From Anaerolineales bacterium (GTDB lineage Bacteria > Chloroflexota > Anaerolineae > Anaerolineales > Anaerolineaceae), in contig JAGVAB010000101.1 in assembly GCA_020060485.1 (NCBI GenBank), positions 1-57,638 of the forward strand: a DNA stretch of 57,638 nt. The letters run 5' to 3'. Below are positions 34,311 through 43,495 of this stretch, piece by piece. Made by a program: the position numbers and the translations under genes. How positions within the stretch are numbered: the first letter of the stretch is position 1; every line of letters begins with the position of its first letter. The notes under the pieces are model-generated. The model saw only the letters and a list, made by a program, of their open reading frames with translations. It did not search any database and was not told the origin of the DNA.

Positions 34311-34592
34311 TCAGTTCGACTTCATCTTTCGCCGTCCATAAGGACGAATGTTAGCCGAATTAACCGTATACCAAAGAATATGATCCGGTACCATCCAGCC
34401 ATCCGTCAAATACACATTGGTCTGAAATTGTACAGCGACCATCTTCGCATCAACCTGTACGATCACGCCTTTCAGCCAGCCGCGCACGCGTTCTTTGTTT
34501 TTATCATCATGATCACAAAAGACCTCGGCAAAATTGCCAACCTCATAATCAATTTGAGGCTCGGGAAGTTTCATAAACGGAACTGACGCCAT
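34311..34592 (-). CDS. Unknown 93-residue protein inside the suf operon
   Basis: Not recognised. It sits between sufD and sufS on the same strand, with a GGAGA site 10 bases before the ATG at 34592. It looks beta-rich and SH3-like (VGNFAEVFCDHDDKNKERVR, VIVQVDAKMVAVQFQTNVY), has one Cys (EVFCDHDD), and ends in a basic tail (RPYGRRKMKSN). No membrane segment. Its place in an otherwise complete suf operon suggests a function in cluster assembly or its control. Confidence 0.7.
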   Translation of the reverse strand: MASVPFMKLPEPQIDYEVGNFAEVFCDHDDKNKERVRGWLKGVIVQVDAKMVAVQFQTNVYLTDGWMVPDHILWYTVNSANIRPYGRRKMKSN

Positions 34593-34754
34593 AACATTTC
34601 TCCAAAATAGGAATTTTTACCCATTTAATTCTATCACGACAGTTCGTTTAAAACACTCCATGCAGGAGAAATTCCCAGTTTGGTATTTTGACTCAACCTG
34701 TGAAACTCGTCATCACGATGGCTGTCATTATTTCTTGCCAGAACTTCCACAAAA

Positions 34755-36113
34755 CTAAAGAGAAAACGACATCATCTTTTGGTGAATGGCATTCTGGAAC
34801 CTCGCGCGTACACCTGCAAAGGGGATTCGCTGCATGATAGGATCGAAAAACCCTTCCACAATCAACTGCTCAGCTTCCTTCTGCGGGATGCCGCGGCTCA
34901 ACAGGTAAAACACTTGTTCAGGGTCAATCTTCCCAATCGTCGCCCCGTGTGAGCAGCGCACATCATCCGCCTTGATCTCCAGGCCAGGGATCGAATCCGC
35001 CCTGCTTTCCGAGTTCAGGATCAGGTTGCGATTGGCCTGATAGCCATCCGTCTTGTCCGCGCCAGGAGCAACGTAGATCATCCCCTGCCAGACAGAACGG
35101 GACTTGCCAAGCAAAGCACCCTTGAACAACAGATCGCTGGTGGTATTCGGAGCAAGGTGATTCTGCTGGGTGTCATGATCCAAATGTTGACCGTCATCGG
35201 TAAAATAAAAACCGCTCATCCGGCCTTCACTACCGCGGCCAGCCAGGTCAAGATCAAGAAAATTCTTGGTCAGGTGGCTTCCCACAGAACCAAAGACCCA
35301 GTCGATCTTCCCATCCCGTTCCACCTGCACGCGCTCATGGCTGAAATTCCAAACATGCTCACCCAACGACTGAAGCTCCACCAACCGCAAAGAAGCAGCC
35401 GGCCCCACATGAATCTCCACTGCGCCAACATGCAAACTTTGACCGCTGGTTTCAGTGGGTGATGCAGCCTCGTGTACGTAAGTTACCGATGCGCCTTCTT
35501 CCAAATAGATCATCACATGTGAAATATACGCCAAGCCGCTGCCTGGCGCCCAGAAAAGGCTGTGCAAAGGTTGTTCAACCACCACCCCTTTGGGAACATA
35601 CAGCAAAACACCAGTTTGGGAAAACCCCTCTGCCAGAGCGGCAAATTTCCCATCATCTGCTTTTACGACCTTGCCCATGACCTTTTCCAATACATGGGCA
35701 TGCTCTCTTTCAGCTGTCAAAAGGTCGGTAAAAACAACCCCAAGATCGGCCAAGGATTCTGCTAATTGCACACTGCCGCCCCCCGGCGTCAAAATGATCT
35801 CGCCGCCATGCGCCTCATCAGCCATTGGTTCAAGTAAGGCGGCTGGCACATGTGCGCCAGTCACAGATTGACCAGCTTCAACCAGACTGAAGGATGCAAA
35901 ATCAAGTCCAACCAGACTGGTACGCCGCCAGGCTTCATCTGTGCTCACAGGGAATGGTATAGCCAAATAACGCTTTCTGGCTTGGTAGCGGAGGTCTGTC
36001 AACCAGTCCACTCCCAATTTTCGTTCTGCATAGTGAGCAACGAATCCTAATTCCTTGCTCACTACGTTTCCCTGTTTGCGGACTCGTGTTACTACAGGCA
36101 TTGTTGTATTCAT
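34755..36113 (-). CDS. sufD: SufD, SufBC2D scaffold subunit
   Basis: 452 residues of the SufB/SufD beta-helix family. The core runs from GVLLYVPKGVVVEQPLH to DDGQHLDHDTQQNHLAPNT, and the C-terminal domain contains DDVRCSHGATIGKIDPEQVF and YLLSRGIPQKEAEQLI, as in SufD. Forms the scaffold with SufB and SufC. Confidence 0.93.
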   Translation of the reverse strand: MNTTMPVVTRVRKQGNVVSKELGFVAHYAERKLGVDWLTDLRYQARKRYLAIPFPVSTDEAWRRTSLVGLDFASFSLVEAGQSVTGAHVPAALLEPMADEAHGGEIILTPGGGSVQLAESLADLGVVFTDLLTAEREHAHVLEKVMGKVVKADDGKFAALAEGFSQTGVLLYVPKGVVVEQPLHSLFWAPGSGLAYISHVMIYLEEGASVTYVHEAASPTETSGQSLHVGAVEIHVGPAASLRLVELQSLGEHVWNFSHERVQVERDGKIDWVFGSVGSHLTKNFLDLDLAGRGSEGRMSGFYFTDDGQHLDHDTQQNHLAPNTTSDLLFKGALLGKSRSVWQGMIYVAPGADKTDGYQANRNLILNSESRADSIPGLEIKADDVRCSHGATIGKIDPEQVFYLLSRGIPQKEAEQLIVEGFFDPIMQRIPFAGVRARFQNAIHQKMMSFSL

Positions 36114-36168
36114 AAGTTCAATGCATTCCTCTATCTCAACAAATGGGCAATGCTGCTCCCATTATCAA

Positions 36169-37590
36169 TTATCCAATTGAGCCTTCCATTTGCAGTTGGA
36201 TCAAGCGGTTCATTTCAACCGCATACTCCATCGGCAATTCCTTGACCAGCGGTTCAATGAAACCAGAAACCACCATGGTATTGGCTTCTTCTTCATTCAA
36301 GCCGCGGCTCATCAAATAGAACAACTGCTCTTCTCCAACCCGGGAAACCGATGCCTCGTGTCCAATAGACACGTCCCGCTCATCCACTTCGATGTATGGG
36401 TAGGTATCCGATTGCGAGCTTGCATCCAACAACAAGGCATCACATACCACATTGGACCGCACATTATGAGCGCCGTCATTGACCTTGACCATGCCACGAT
36501 AAGAAGCCCGACCGCCGCCCTTGCTGATCGACTTGGAAGTGATCTTGCTGCTGGTGTTCGGCGCAAAATGCAGCATCTTGGCGCCAACGTCCTGAATTTG
36601 ACCGGCAGAAGCGAAAGCCATCGACAGGTTCTCTCCATGGGCACCCTCGCCAACCAGATAACAAGATGGGTACTTCATGGTCACTCTTGAGCCCATGTTG
36701 GCATCCACCCATTCCATGGTGGCATTTTCATGAACCATCGCCCGCTGGGTCACCAGATTGAAAACATTCTTTGACCAGTTCTGGATCGTGGTGTAACGCA
36801 CTCTTGCCCCTTTTTTGACAATGATTTCGATCACCCCACTATGCAGGGATGCTGTCGTATATTGCGGCGCAGTACAGCCTTCCACATAGTGAACCTGAGC
36901 ACCCTCATCCGCAATGATCAGGCTGCGTTCAAATTGACCGATCCTGGCTGTGTTCAAACGGAAATACGCCTGAAGCGGCAGTTCCACCTTGACGCCTGGC
37001 GGAACATAAACAAATGAACCACCCGACCAGACCGCACTGTTCAAGGCTGCAAACTTGTTATCTTCTATCGGCACCACAGTGGAAAAATATTCACGGAAAA
37101 GATCAGGGTGTTCCCGCAGCCCATCTTCTATGCTCAAAAAGATCACACCTTTTTTCTCGAGGTGCTCCTGGATTTGGTGGTAAACCATCTCGGATTCATA
37201 CTGCGCCCCCACACCGGCCAAAAATTTTTGCTCCGCCTCCGGGATGCCCAACCGGTCAAATGTGTTCTTGATCGTGTCAGGCACATCGTCCCACGAACCA
37301 CTCGACGCCTCGGTTGGCTTCACATAATAAAAAATCTTTTCAAGATCCAAGCCATTAAGATCCGGTCCCCAATTTGGCATGGGGCGTTTCTCAAAATGCG
37401 CCAACGCCCGCAGCCGGAAATCCAGCATCCACTGCGGCTCGCCTTTGGCAACCGAAATTCGCTCAACCACCGAACGATCCAGGCCCTCTTTGGTCTTAAA
37501 AATATATTGATCCGGGTCTCTAAACCCGTATTGCTGATCACTCTCGCCAATCAGAGCAATCAGTTCTGATTCGTTTTGTTTCTCTCTCAT
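36169..37590 (-). CDS. sufB: SufB, Fe-S scaffold subunit
   Basis: 473 residues. Conserved [55 protein letters not shown] and [20 protein letters not shown]. The position of the E. coli cluster-ligand cysteine (Cys405) reads [14 protein letters not shown] with serine, as I believe is usual for Gram-positive-style SufB. Another Cys lies just upstream (NVVCDALL). Confidence 0.96.
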   Translation of the reverse strand: MREKQNESELIALIGESDQQYGFRDPDQYIFKTKEGLDRSVVERISVAKGEPQWMLDFRLRALAHFEKRPMPNWGPDLNGLDLEKIFYYVKPTEASSGSWDDVPDTIKNTFDRLGIPEAEQKFLAGVGAQYESEMVYHQIQEHLEKKGVIFLSIEDGLREHPDLFREYFSTVVPIEDNKFAALNSAVWSGGSFVYVPPGVKVELPLQAYFRLNTARIGQFERSLIIADEGAQVHYVEGCTAPQYTTASLHSGVIEIIVKKGARVRYTTIQNWSKNVFNLVTQRAMVHENATMEWVDANMGSRVTMKYPSCYLVGEGAHGENLSMAFASAGQIQDVGAKMLHFAPNTSSKITSKSISKGGGRASYRGMVKVNDGAHNVRSNVVCDALLLDASSQSDTYPYIEVDERDVSIGHEASVSRVGEEQLFYLMSRGLNEEEANTMVVSGFIEPLVKELPMEYAVEMNRLIQLQMEGSIG

Positions 37591-37647
37591 ATTGATCTCC
37601 CATCGTTCTCATGTGGGCATCCATTTCTACCAGTAAACCATTTCAAG

Positions 37648-38415
37648 TCACACAGGAGATGCGGCTTTCTCATATTTCTCATACCCATGTTCTTCAAGGT
37701 ATAGGGCCAGTTCGGCCCCTCCAGATTCAACAATTTGTCCATCAACCATCACATGCACGAAATCAGGACGAATGTAGTTAAGAATGCGCTGATAATGGGT
37801 AATGATCAGTCCGCCCAGCTCTGGGCCACGTAGCGCATTCACCCCGGCTGAAACGATCTTAAGTGCATCAATATCCAGACCTGAATCAGTTTCATCCAGC
37901 ACCACAATCTCCGGCGTAAGCATGGCCATTTGTAATATTTCTGCCCGCTTTTTCTCACCGCCCGAAAACCCTTCATTCAGATAGCGCCCGGCAAAGCTGT
38001 GGTCAATTTGCAGAAGATCCATTTTTTCAATCAACAGCTTACGGAATTCTGGAATAGGAATACCCTTGTCTTCCGGGTTGCGATCCTTGCGCCTGGCGTT
38101 CAGCGCCATGCGCAGGAAATTAGCCAGAGTCACACCGGGGATCGATACTGGATATTGAAATGCTAAAAACAACCCCATGCGGGAACGTTCGTCAGCGCCC
38201 AATTCCAGAATATCCCGACCATGAAAGATCACTTCTCCGCTGGTCACTTGATAAGCGGGATTACCCATGATCACGTTAGCCAGGGTGGATTTGCCAGTGC
38301 CATTCGGTCCCATGATGGCATGCATTTCGCCCTGGGCAACCTTAATATTCAAGCCTTTAAGGATCTCTTTGCCTTCAATTTCGACATGAAGATCGCGTAC
38401 AATCAACTCTGTCAT
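37648..38415 (-). CDS. sufC: SufC, ABC-type ATPase of the Suf complex
   Basis: 255 residues with Walker [17 protein letters not shown], signature [17 protein letters not shown] and Walker [19 protein letters not shown] soluble ATPase that drives shape change of SufB/SufD during cluster assembly. First gene of the operon (sufC-B-D-unknown-S-U-Rieske). The AGGAGA ribosome-binding site lies just before the ATG and abuts an inverted repeat at 38429-38446. Confidence 0.96.
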   Translation of the reverse strand: MTELIVRDLHVEIEGKEILKGLNIKVAQGEMHAIMGPNGTGKSTLANVIMGNPAYQVTSGEVIFHGRDILELGADERSRMGLFLAFQYPVSIPGVTLANFLRMALNARRKDRNPEDKGIPIPEFRKLLIEKMDLLQIDHSFAGRYLNEGFSGGEKKRAEILQMAMLTPEIVVLDETDSGLDIDALKIVSAGVNALRGPELGGLIITHYQRILNYIRPDFVHVMVDGQIVESGGAELALYLEEHGYEKYEKAASPV

Positions 38416-38428
38416 TAATATTGTCTCC

Positions 38429-38446
38429 TTGGTATGACATTACCAA
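38429..38446. promoter_or_regulatory. Candidate operator of the suf operon
   Basis: Perfect inverted repeat TTGGTA-N6-TACCAA, directly upstream of the sufC ribosome-binding site. Its dyad geometry fits a dimeric winged-helix repressor such as the divergently encoded SufR. Confidence 0.45.
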
Positions 38447-38513
38447 ATCATCATTAATTTTCGAAAATGGCAAATATTTTCTGCCCTGTTTTCCGATTTT
38501 TCGAAGCAGGCTA

Positions 38514-38541
38514 ATTATACTATAAATTGTCCGAATTGCAA
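38514..38541 (-). promoter_or_regulatory. Promoter of the suf operon
   Basis: On the minus strand TTGCAA (38536-38541), a 16-base spacer and TATAAT (38514-38519), about 100 bases upstream of the sufC start. Confidence 0.5.
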
Positions 38542-38587
38542 CAAATTACCATAGCCAGATCAATATTTTATATAAAAATATAATATA

Positions 38588-38617
38588 TTGACAATTCTTA
38601 TCTAAATATGATATACT
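38588..38617 (+). promoter_or_regulatory. Promoter of sufR-sufT
   Basis: TTGACA (38588-38593), an 18-base spacer and TATACT (38612-38617). A leader of about 130 bases would precede the sufR ATG. Confidence 0.55.
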
Positions 38618-38621
38618 AGAA

Positions 38622-38639
38622 ATACTATAATATTAGTAT
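38622..38639. promoter_or_regulatory. Inverted repeat at the sufR transcription start
   Basis: Perfect ATACTA-N6-TAGTAT just downstream of the sufR -10 box, placed so that a bound repressor would block initiation. It has the same 6-6-6 geometry as the repeat before sufC but a different sequence. Confidence 0.35.
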
Positions 38640-38648
38640 AAATTTCTT

Positions 38649-38668
38649 GTTTGTTTGTTTGTTTGTTT
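38649..38668 (+). repeat. (GTTT)5 microsatellite in the sufR leader
   Basis: Five uninterrupted copies of the 4-base unit GTTT between the sufR promoter and the start codon. Confidence 0.95.
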
Positions 38669-38751
38669 CTTCTCCATTTTTCAAGTCTTCAAATGTCTGT
38701 GAATTTTTTCCTGATCCTTGAAGCAGCACATCAGTTGCTGGAAGGAAAATT

Positions 38752-39378
38752 ATGAAAAGCACAAAAGATCGAATTACCGAATATTTATTGAAATATCCCC
38801 GCTCAAGCATCAACGAACTGGCTGAAGCTATTGGGATCAATGCAATTTCTGTGCGCCATCATCTGACCAATCTCGAATCGGAAGGCTTGATTGAAGCAGA
38901 GGAAGAGCGCCACGGGGTTGGCCGGCCACGTCTGGTCTACTACCTCACCGAAAGGGGCATGGAAAGCTTCCCAACCTGTTATTTACGCCTGACCAACCTG
39001 CTCATTGAACGTTTGAAATACATCCTCACAGAAAGTCAATTGCAAAACCTTTTTCAGGATATTGCTACTCAACTGGCCGAAGAACATGTCAAAAAAGCGC
39101 AAGGCTTGCCTCTGGCGCAACGACTGCCGATTCTCACCGAGTTGCTTGCCGAGCAAGGTTTCCTGATCGATTGGGAAAAAAAGGGAGAAGCATATATCAT
39201 CCGCGAGATGACCTGCCCCTTCAAGCAGATCAGCAATTCTCATCCTGAAATTTGTACCATTGATACCATTCTCATTTCCTCTGTTCTGGGCGTGGATCGC
39301 AATAAAATTACCAGGTTGGATGATGCTGCAGTATACAAAACCTATCAAATCAGAGAGACTGATTTCAATCCAAACTAG
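38752..39378 (+). CDS. sufR: SufR-type winged-helix iron-sulfur regulator
   Basis: 208 residues. The N-terminal winged helix includes LAEAIGINAISVRHHLTNLE and GVGRPRLVYYLTERG. A helical middle leads to the cluster-binding segment MTCPFKQIS and HPEICTIDT (Cys155, Cys168). The C-terminal cysteine found in SufR relatives (in an HRCGYLI-like end) is replaced here by AAVYKTYQI, and the only other Cys is Cys76. SufR represses suf when it holds a cluster. It is divergent from sufC, the usual arrangement. Confidence 0.85.
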   Translation: MKSTKDRITEYLLKYPRSSINELAEAIGINAISVRHHLTNLESEGLIEAEEERHGVGRPRLVYYLTERGMESFPTCYLRLTNLLIERLKYILTESQLQNLFQDIATQLAEEHVKKAQGLPLAQRLPILTELLAEQGFLIDWEKKGEAYIIREMTCPFKQISNSHPEICTIDTILISSVLGVDRNKITRLDDAAVYKTYQIRETDFNPN

Positions 39379-39389
39379 GAAAAGAATCT

Positions 39390-39734
39390 ATGGAATCAGA
39401 AACCAGCAACCAACCCACCTGGCAAGCGGAAAGCACCCATCCCGATCTGGCGCAACATCTCAGGAAATCCCTTCGAGAGGTGAAAGATCCTGAGCTTGGT
39501 CTGGACGTCATTCAGTTGGGTTTGATCCGGGACGTAACTCTTTCAGAAGATCAGGTGGATATCAAAATGATCCTCACCACACCTTTCTGTCCATATGGGC
39601 CGGCGATGATCGAAGAAGTCACAGACTGTGCCGAGACCGCCCTTGATTTGCCTGTGTTCGTCGAACTGGTCATGGAAGTCTGGGATGGTTCCATGATGGA
39701 AGACGGTCTGGCCGCTGACTGGGGCCTTTTCTAA
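39390..39734 (+). CDS. sufT: SufT-like MIP18 (DUF59) family protein
   Basis: 114 residues: REVKDPELGLDVIQLGLIRD, then TTPFCPYGPAMIEEV with the family's conserved cysteine, ending in WDGSMMEDGLAADWGLF. MIP18 proteins help iron-sulfur protein maturation. Twelve bases after sufR, so co-transcribed with it. Confidence 0.88.
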   Translation: MESETSNQPTWQAESTHPDLAQHLRKSLREVKDPELGLDVIQLGLIRDVTLSEDQVDIKMILTTPFCPYGPAMIEEVTDCAETALDLPVFVELVMEVWDGSMMEDGLAADWGLF

Positions 39735-39784
39735 TCCAACTGAACATAAACCTCGACCAACTCGATGCATGCTTCGAAAACCTT

Positions 39785-39819
39785 ACCAGGCGGCCCTAAA
39801 GAAGCCACCTGGCTTTTTT
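39785..39819 (+). terminator. Terminator after sufT
   Basis: Stem CCAGGCGGC / GCCACCTGG (one mismatch) around nine bases, followed by seven T. It abuts the end of the convergent HAD gene. Confidence 0.75.
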
Positions 39820-39820
39820 A

Positions 39821-41032
39821 TTAGAGCCATGCAAAACCGGTCCTTAACGCCGCATTTACATCTGGAAATATTTCCGCACCCACCGCCAACAGCGCCTGGC
39901 GTTTTCCTTCATCCTCGGCAATCCCCCAGGCATGGAATTCCACATTCAGGCCAGTCTCACAAAGGATATCTGCTGCCCGCCGGCCTGCCGTGATACCAAT
40001 GGAAGAATCCTCGAACACATGCAGCGCAAAACTGCTTGGAAGTCGCCGCCACAATTCCGACCTCTGTACTCCTGTGGCAAATGTATCCTGATCGCCGCCA
40101 TACGACGAAAAAACTTGCCATGCCCATTGCAAGGAAAGCCACTCCTCCCCGGTGATTGCCGCAGCCAGCGCCGCCAGCGCCTGAACCGGAGCAGGTTTCA
40201 GAATTGCATCCGCTTTCACCCCCACCTGATCAGCCAGATAGCGTAACCGTCCGTAGCCAATCAAAGGCATTAATTGCGGATCCACCAATACCAGGCCCTG
40301 TTCTGCTTCCGGTGAAAAGCCGCGCACATCAATATTCACCTCTTTGGGAGGCAGCGAGGGGCGTGCAGTGTAGGCTGCATAAAACAAATTGCCATCCAGT
40401 CGCTGCTGGCGCAATCTCGAATAAACACCAGGCTCGATCAACACTCGATCATATTCCTTCAAGCAAGAAGATCTCTCAAATTCTGCCGGCTGGCCATAAA
40501 CCGTCTTATAATCGGCGCTGCCCAGCACAATATTCTGAAACACCTTTGTCACCTGTGAAATATTAATATCTCTACTATTGCCCAGGATTTCGTTCAGCAG
40601 AGCAATAGTGAGGTGGGGCAGAAATTCTCGATCACTCCCCGACGAAACATTCTGCAAAATGGCCTCGGCCGGTATTTCCGCCCCTTGAAAAGCAGGTGCA
40701 AGACGGCGGATTTCCACTGCAAGATCGACAGGCAGATCTGAATTCAGGGCTTTAGCCCAATCCAGAAAGGATGTCAGGCTGTGCAGGGGCTGATCAGGTT
40801 CGTTTTCAACGCAGATACTGTTCATAACAACTGCCAGCGTGATCGGAACCATGTCCCATTCGCTGGTGACCCCCATCGATTCAAAAAGCACCGGTATCTC
40901 TTCCCCGGGCGTCAAATGAACCAAACCCATCCGCCCCAGAAAATATTCCAGCGTTGCCCTGACAGCAGCCCGATACCCGCCTGGCTGCACCAGAACACCA
41001 TCCACATCAAATAGGCAAATGTTTGTTTCCAA
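39821..41032 (-). CDS. HAD superfamily hydrolase
   Basis: 403 residues, longer than usual for a simple HAD phosphatase. Motif I is CLFDVDGVLVQPGG and the distal motif is LHVFEDSSIGITAGRRA. The large middle part (about 250 residues) is a cap or insert I do not recognise. Substrate unknown. Confidence 0.72.
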   Translation of the reverse strand: METNICLFDVDGVLVQPGGYRAAVRATLEYFLGRMGLVHLTPGEEIPVLFESMGVTSEWDMVPITLAVVMNSICVENEPDQPLHSLTSFLDWAKALNSDLPVDLAVEIRRLAPAFQGAEIPAEAILQNVSSGSDREFLPHLTIALLNEILGNSRDINISQVTKVFQNIVLGSADYKTVYGQPAEFERSSCLKEYDRVLIEPGVYSRLRQQRLDGNLFYAAYTARPSLPPKEVNIDVRGFSPEAEQGLVLVDPQLMPLIGYGRLRYLADQVGVKADAILKPAPVQALAALAAAITGEEWLSLQWAWQVFSSYGGDQDTFATGVQRSELWRRLPSSFALHVFEDSSIGITAGRRAADILCETGLNVEFHAWGIAEDEGKRQALLAVGAEIFPDVNAALRTGFAWL

Positions 41033-41133
41033 ATTCAGGCTCCAATAACCTTCAAGCTTTGATCGTAATTCTGAAAACCCATAAAAAAGCGCTTTACTCC
41101 GATGGCTACACGCAATAAACTGGTGCTTTCTTG

Positions 41134-41170
41134 CAAAAAATAACGGCGCCGGAAGTTCCCGCGCCGTTAT
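41134..41170 (-). terminator. Terminator of the alpha-oxoamine synthase gene
   Basis: On the minus strand, TAACGGCGC / GCGCCGTTA stem followed by a T-rich tract (TTATTTTTT). Confidence 0.8.
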
Positions 41171-41188
41171 CCATTCCTAAACAGGAAA

Positions 41189-42367
41189 CTAGATCAAACC
41201 CAACTCTTTTCCGGATTTATAAAATACATCCAGAACCTGTTCCAGTTGTTCATCGGTGTGGGTTGCCATGTAACTGGTACGCAGCAACTGCCGTCCCGGT
41301 GAAACCGCTGGAGAGATGACAGGGTTAACAAACACGCCATTTTCAAACAGCAATTTCCACATGGCGAAAGTCAATGCGTCATCCCCAATGACAATTGGAA
41401 TGACCGGTGTCACTGAATCACCCGTATCAAATCCCATCTGTTGATAGCTTTTGCGCATCTTGGCAGCGATCTGGTTTACCCGGTCGATACGCTCCGGCTC
41501 CTCTTGCATAATGTGCAGCGCCGCCAGAGCCGCAGCTGCATTGGCAGGAGGAATACTGGCACTGAAAATCAAAGCCCGGGCATGATGTTTAATATAATGC
41601 ACCACATCCTCATCACCGGCAATAAAGCCCCCCAAAGACGCAAAGGATTTGCTGAAGGTTGCCATGATGATATCCACATCGTCCGTCAGGCCGAAGTGTG
41701 CCGCAGTGCCGCGACCGCCGCCAGTCACGCCCATCCCATGCGCATCGTCCACCATCAAGCGCGCCCCGTATTTCTTCGCCAAGGGCACGATCTCCGGCAA
41801 ATTGGCCAGATCGCCCTCCATACTGAACAGGCCATCCACCACCAACAGTTTTCCAGGTTCTTCAGGCAACGAGCGCAATACGCGTTCCAGATGATCCATA
41901 TCTGCGTGCCGGAAGCGCTCCAGCTTGCCGCAGCTCAACACAGCCCCGTCAACAATACTGGCATGGTCTTCCTTGTCCAGGATGACGATGTCACCCCGGC
42001 CGACAATGGCACTGATCGTGCCGAGATTCGTCAATACGCCTGTTGTAAAAGTGATCGCTGCTTCTTTGCCGACCCAAACCGCCAGTTCTGCTTCCAGCTG
42101 CTCATGCATTGCCAGGGTGCCGTTCAGAAAACGGGAGCCCGAGCAACTTGTGCCATACCGGGAAATTGCCTGCCGGGCAGCTTCACGAACCTTCGGGTGT
42201 GTCGTCAATCCCAGGTAGTTATTTGACCCGCACATGATCAAACGCTTGCCCTTGCAAACCGCCTCAGTTCCTTCACTTTCCTCAAGTGCAAGAAAGTAGG
42301 GGTATGTACCCTGTGCGATAGCTTCCTTTGCAATGGTGAAATTTGTACACTTTGAAAAAATATCCAC
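41189..42367 (-). CDS. Alpha-oxoamine synthase, serine palmitoyltransferase-like
   Basis: 392 residues of the class II PLP aminotransferase fold. SNNYLGLTTHPKVREAA, GTSCSGSRFLNGTLAMHEQL and VDDAHGMGVTGGGRG are family marks; the PLP lysine lies in ATFSKSFASLGGFIAGDE. The SKSFASLGGFIAG loop and the opening YPYFLALEESEGTEA are closer to bacterial serine palmitoyltransferase-like enzymes than to BioF or Kbl (which read TLGKA). It would condense an acyl thioester with an amino acid. Glycine C-acetyltransferase cannot be ruled out. Confidence 0.8.
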   Translation of the reverse strand: MDIFSKCTNFTIAKEAIAQGTYPYFLALEESEGTEAVCKGKRLIMCGSNNYLGLTTHPKVREAARQAISRYGTSCSGSRFLNGTLAMHEQLEAELAVWVGKEAAITFTTGVLTNLGTISAIVGRGDIVILDKEDHASIVDGAVLSCGKLERFRHADMDHLERVLRSLPEEPGKLLVVDGLFSMEGDLANLPEIVPLAKKYGARLMVDDAHGMGVTGGGRGTAAHFGLTDDVDIIMATFSKSFASLGGFIAGDEDVVHYIKHHARALIFSASIPPANAAAALAALHIMQEEPERIDRVNQIAAKMRKSYQQMGFDTGDSVTPVIPIVIGDDALTFAMWKLLFENGVFVNPVISPAVSPGRQLLRTSYMATHTDEQLEQVLDVFYKSGKELGLI

Positions 42368-42478
42368 GATGCTTTCCTCTCTTCGATTATAAGCAAGATA
42401 ATGACATCAACAAATTATATCGCCCATTCACGCATCTTGACCAGATGGAATTCCAAATTGAATAGACAAGTTACAGGC

Positions 42479-43483
42479 TTACAGTCTCCGGCCCAACAGC
42501 TGGCTTGCCAACTGATGCAGGGCTGCTCCACTCGGTTCATCGCCAATAGCCTCAGAAAGCGCCGCCAGTGCTCTTCCCGTGAAATCTACAGAGGTAGTAT
42601 GGGCATACTCCCGACCGCCTTCTTCTTCCAACAATTGCGCCAGGAAAGGAATATCCCCTTCACTAATGCGACCTGCCTGCCAGCGCGCCGCAAACCTGCC
42701 CTTCTGCTGCAAACCATACAATACTGGCAGTGTCTTTTTCCTGGTGAACAAATCACTGCTTGTTGATTTTCCCATCAGGTCAGATTCCCCCCAAATGCCC
42801 AGATAGTCATCCTGCACCTGGAAAGCCATCCCCAGCAGATGTCCAAAGTTTCTGAATTTTTTCTGCTCAGCTTCATCAGCGCCACCCAGCATGCTCCCCA
42901 TTTCAGCACAGCAGGCCAGCAAGGCCGCAGTTTTACCAGCCACCATGGACCAGTAAGCTGTCAGTGGCAATTCTCCCTGCGCTTCATACCACATATCAAG
43001 AAATTGTCCCTCGGTGAGATGGACGCAGGTCTGCTGAAACAATTCTTGCGCCTGCAAGACTTTCCCGGCAGGAAAAGCTGTACGCAAGCGCAAAATAGCA
43101 ACATTGGCAAGTGTGAACATCAGATCGCCGGCGTTGATCGCTTGTGGCACGCCCCATTTGACCCAGACAGTCGGCCGCCCATGCCGCAGTTCTCCGCCAT
43201 CTTCCACATCGTCATGGATCAGGGAGAAATTATGCAGCAATTCCACCCCTGCCGCCGCTGGCAAAACCGGCTGCCAATCTCCGCCAGCGGCCATGGCACA
43301 CAATAACAACATCACCGGGCGAATGCGTTTCCCCTGCGCCCGCAGTCCGGCGCCGTCGCCTTCCCATCCCAAATGATAAGCCAGCATGCTGCGCAAGAGA
43401 GAATATTCATCCTCAATGGCATCATTAACGATACGCTCCAGTTCCTGCTCGATCTTTGGGCGGAACAATTCAACTGATTGCAT
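42479..43483 (-). CDS. Polyprenyl (geranylgeranyl-type) diphosphate synthase
   Basis: About 334 residues. The first Asp-rich motif is SLIHDDVEDGGELRHGRPT, the second FQVQDDYLGIWG, followed by GKSTSSDLFTRKKTLPVLY. These bind Mg-diphosphate in chain-elongating trans-prenyl synthases. Start ATG 43483 is preferred over GTG 43492. The product chain length is not evident. It follows fni directly, so isomerisation of IPP and chain elongation are co-expressed. Confidence 0.92.
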   Translation of the reverse strand: MQSVELFRPKIEQELERIVNDAIEDEYSLLRSMLAYHLGWEGDGAGLRAQGKRIRPVMLLLCAMAAGGDWQPVLPAAAGVELLHNFSLIHDDVEDGGELRHGRPTVWVKWGVPQAINAGDLMFTLANVAILRLRTAFPAGKVLQAQELFQQTCVHLTEGQFLDMWYEAQGELPLTAYWSMVAGKTAALLACCAEMGSMLGGADEAEQKKFRNFGHLLGMAFQVQDDYLGIWGESDLMGKSTSSDLFTRKKTLPVLYGLQQKGRFAARWQAGRISEGDIPFLAQLLEEEGGREYAHTTSVDFTGRALAALSEAIGDEPSGAALHQLASQLLGRRL

Positions 43484-43495
43484 CAGATCCACAAT

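Larger units (their letters stand above)
38447..38751. other. AT-rich intergenic region between sufC and sufR
   Basis: About 300 bases between divergent genes. It contains a minus-strand promoter for sufC, a plus-strand promoter for sufR, two 6-6-6 inverted repeats and a GTTT microsatellite. No further gene is supported. Much of it is unusually A+T rich compared with the surrounding coding DNA. Confidence 0.6.
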
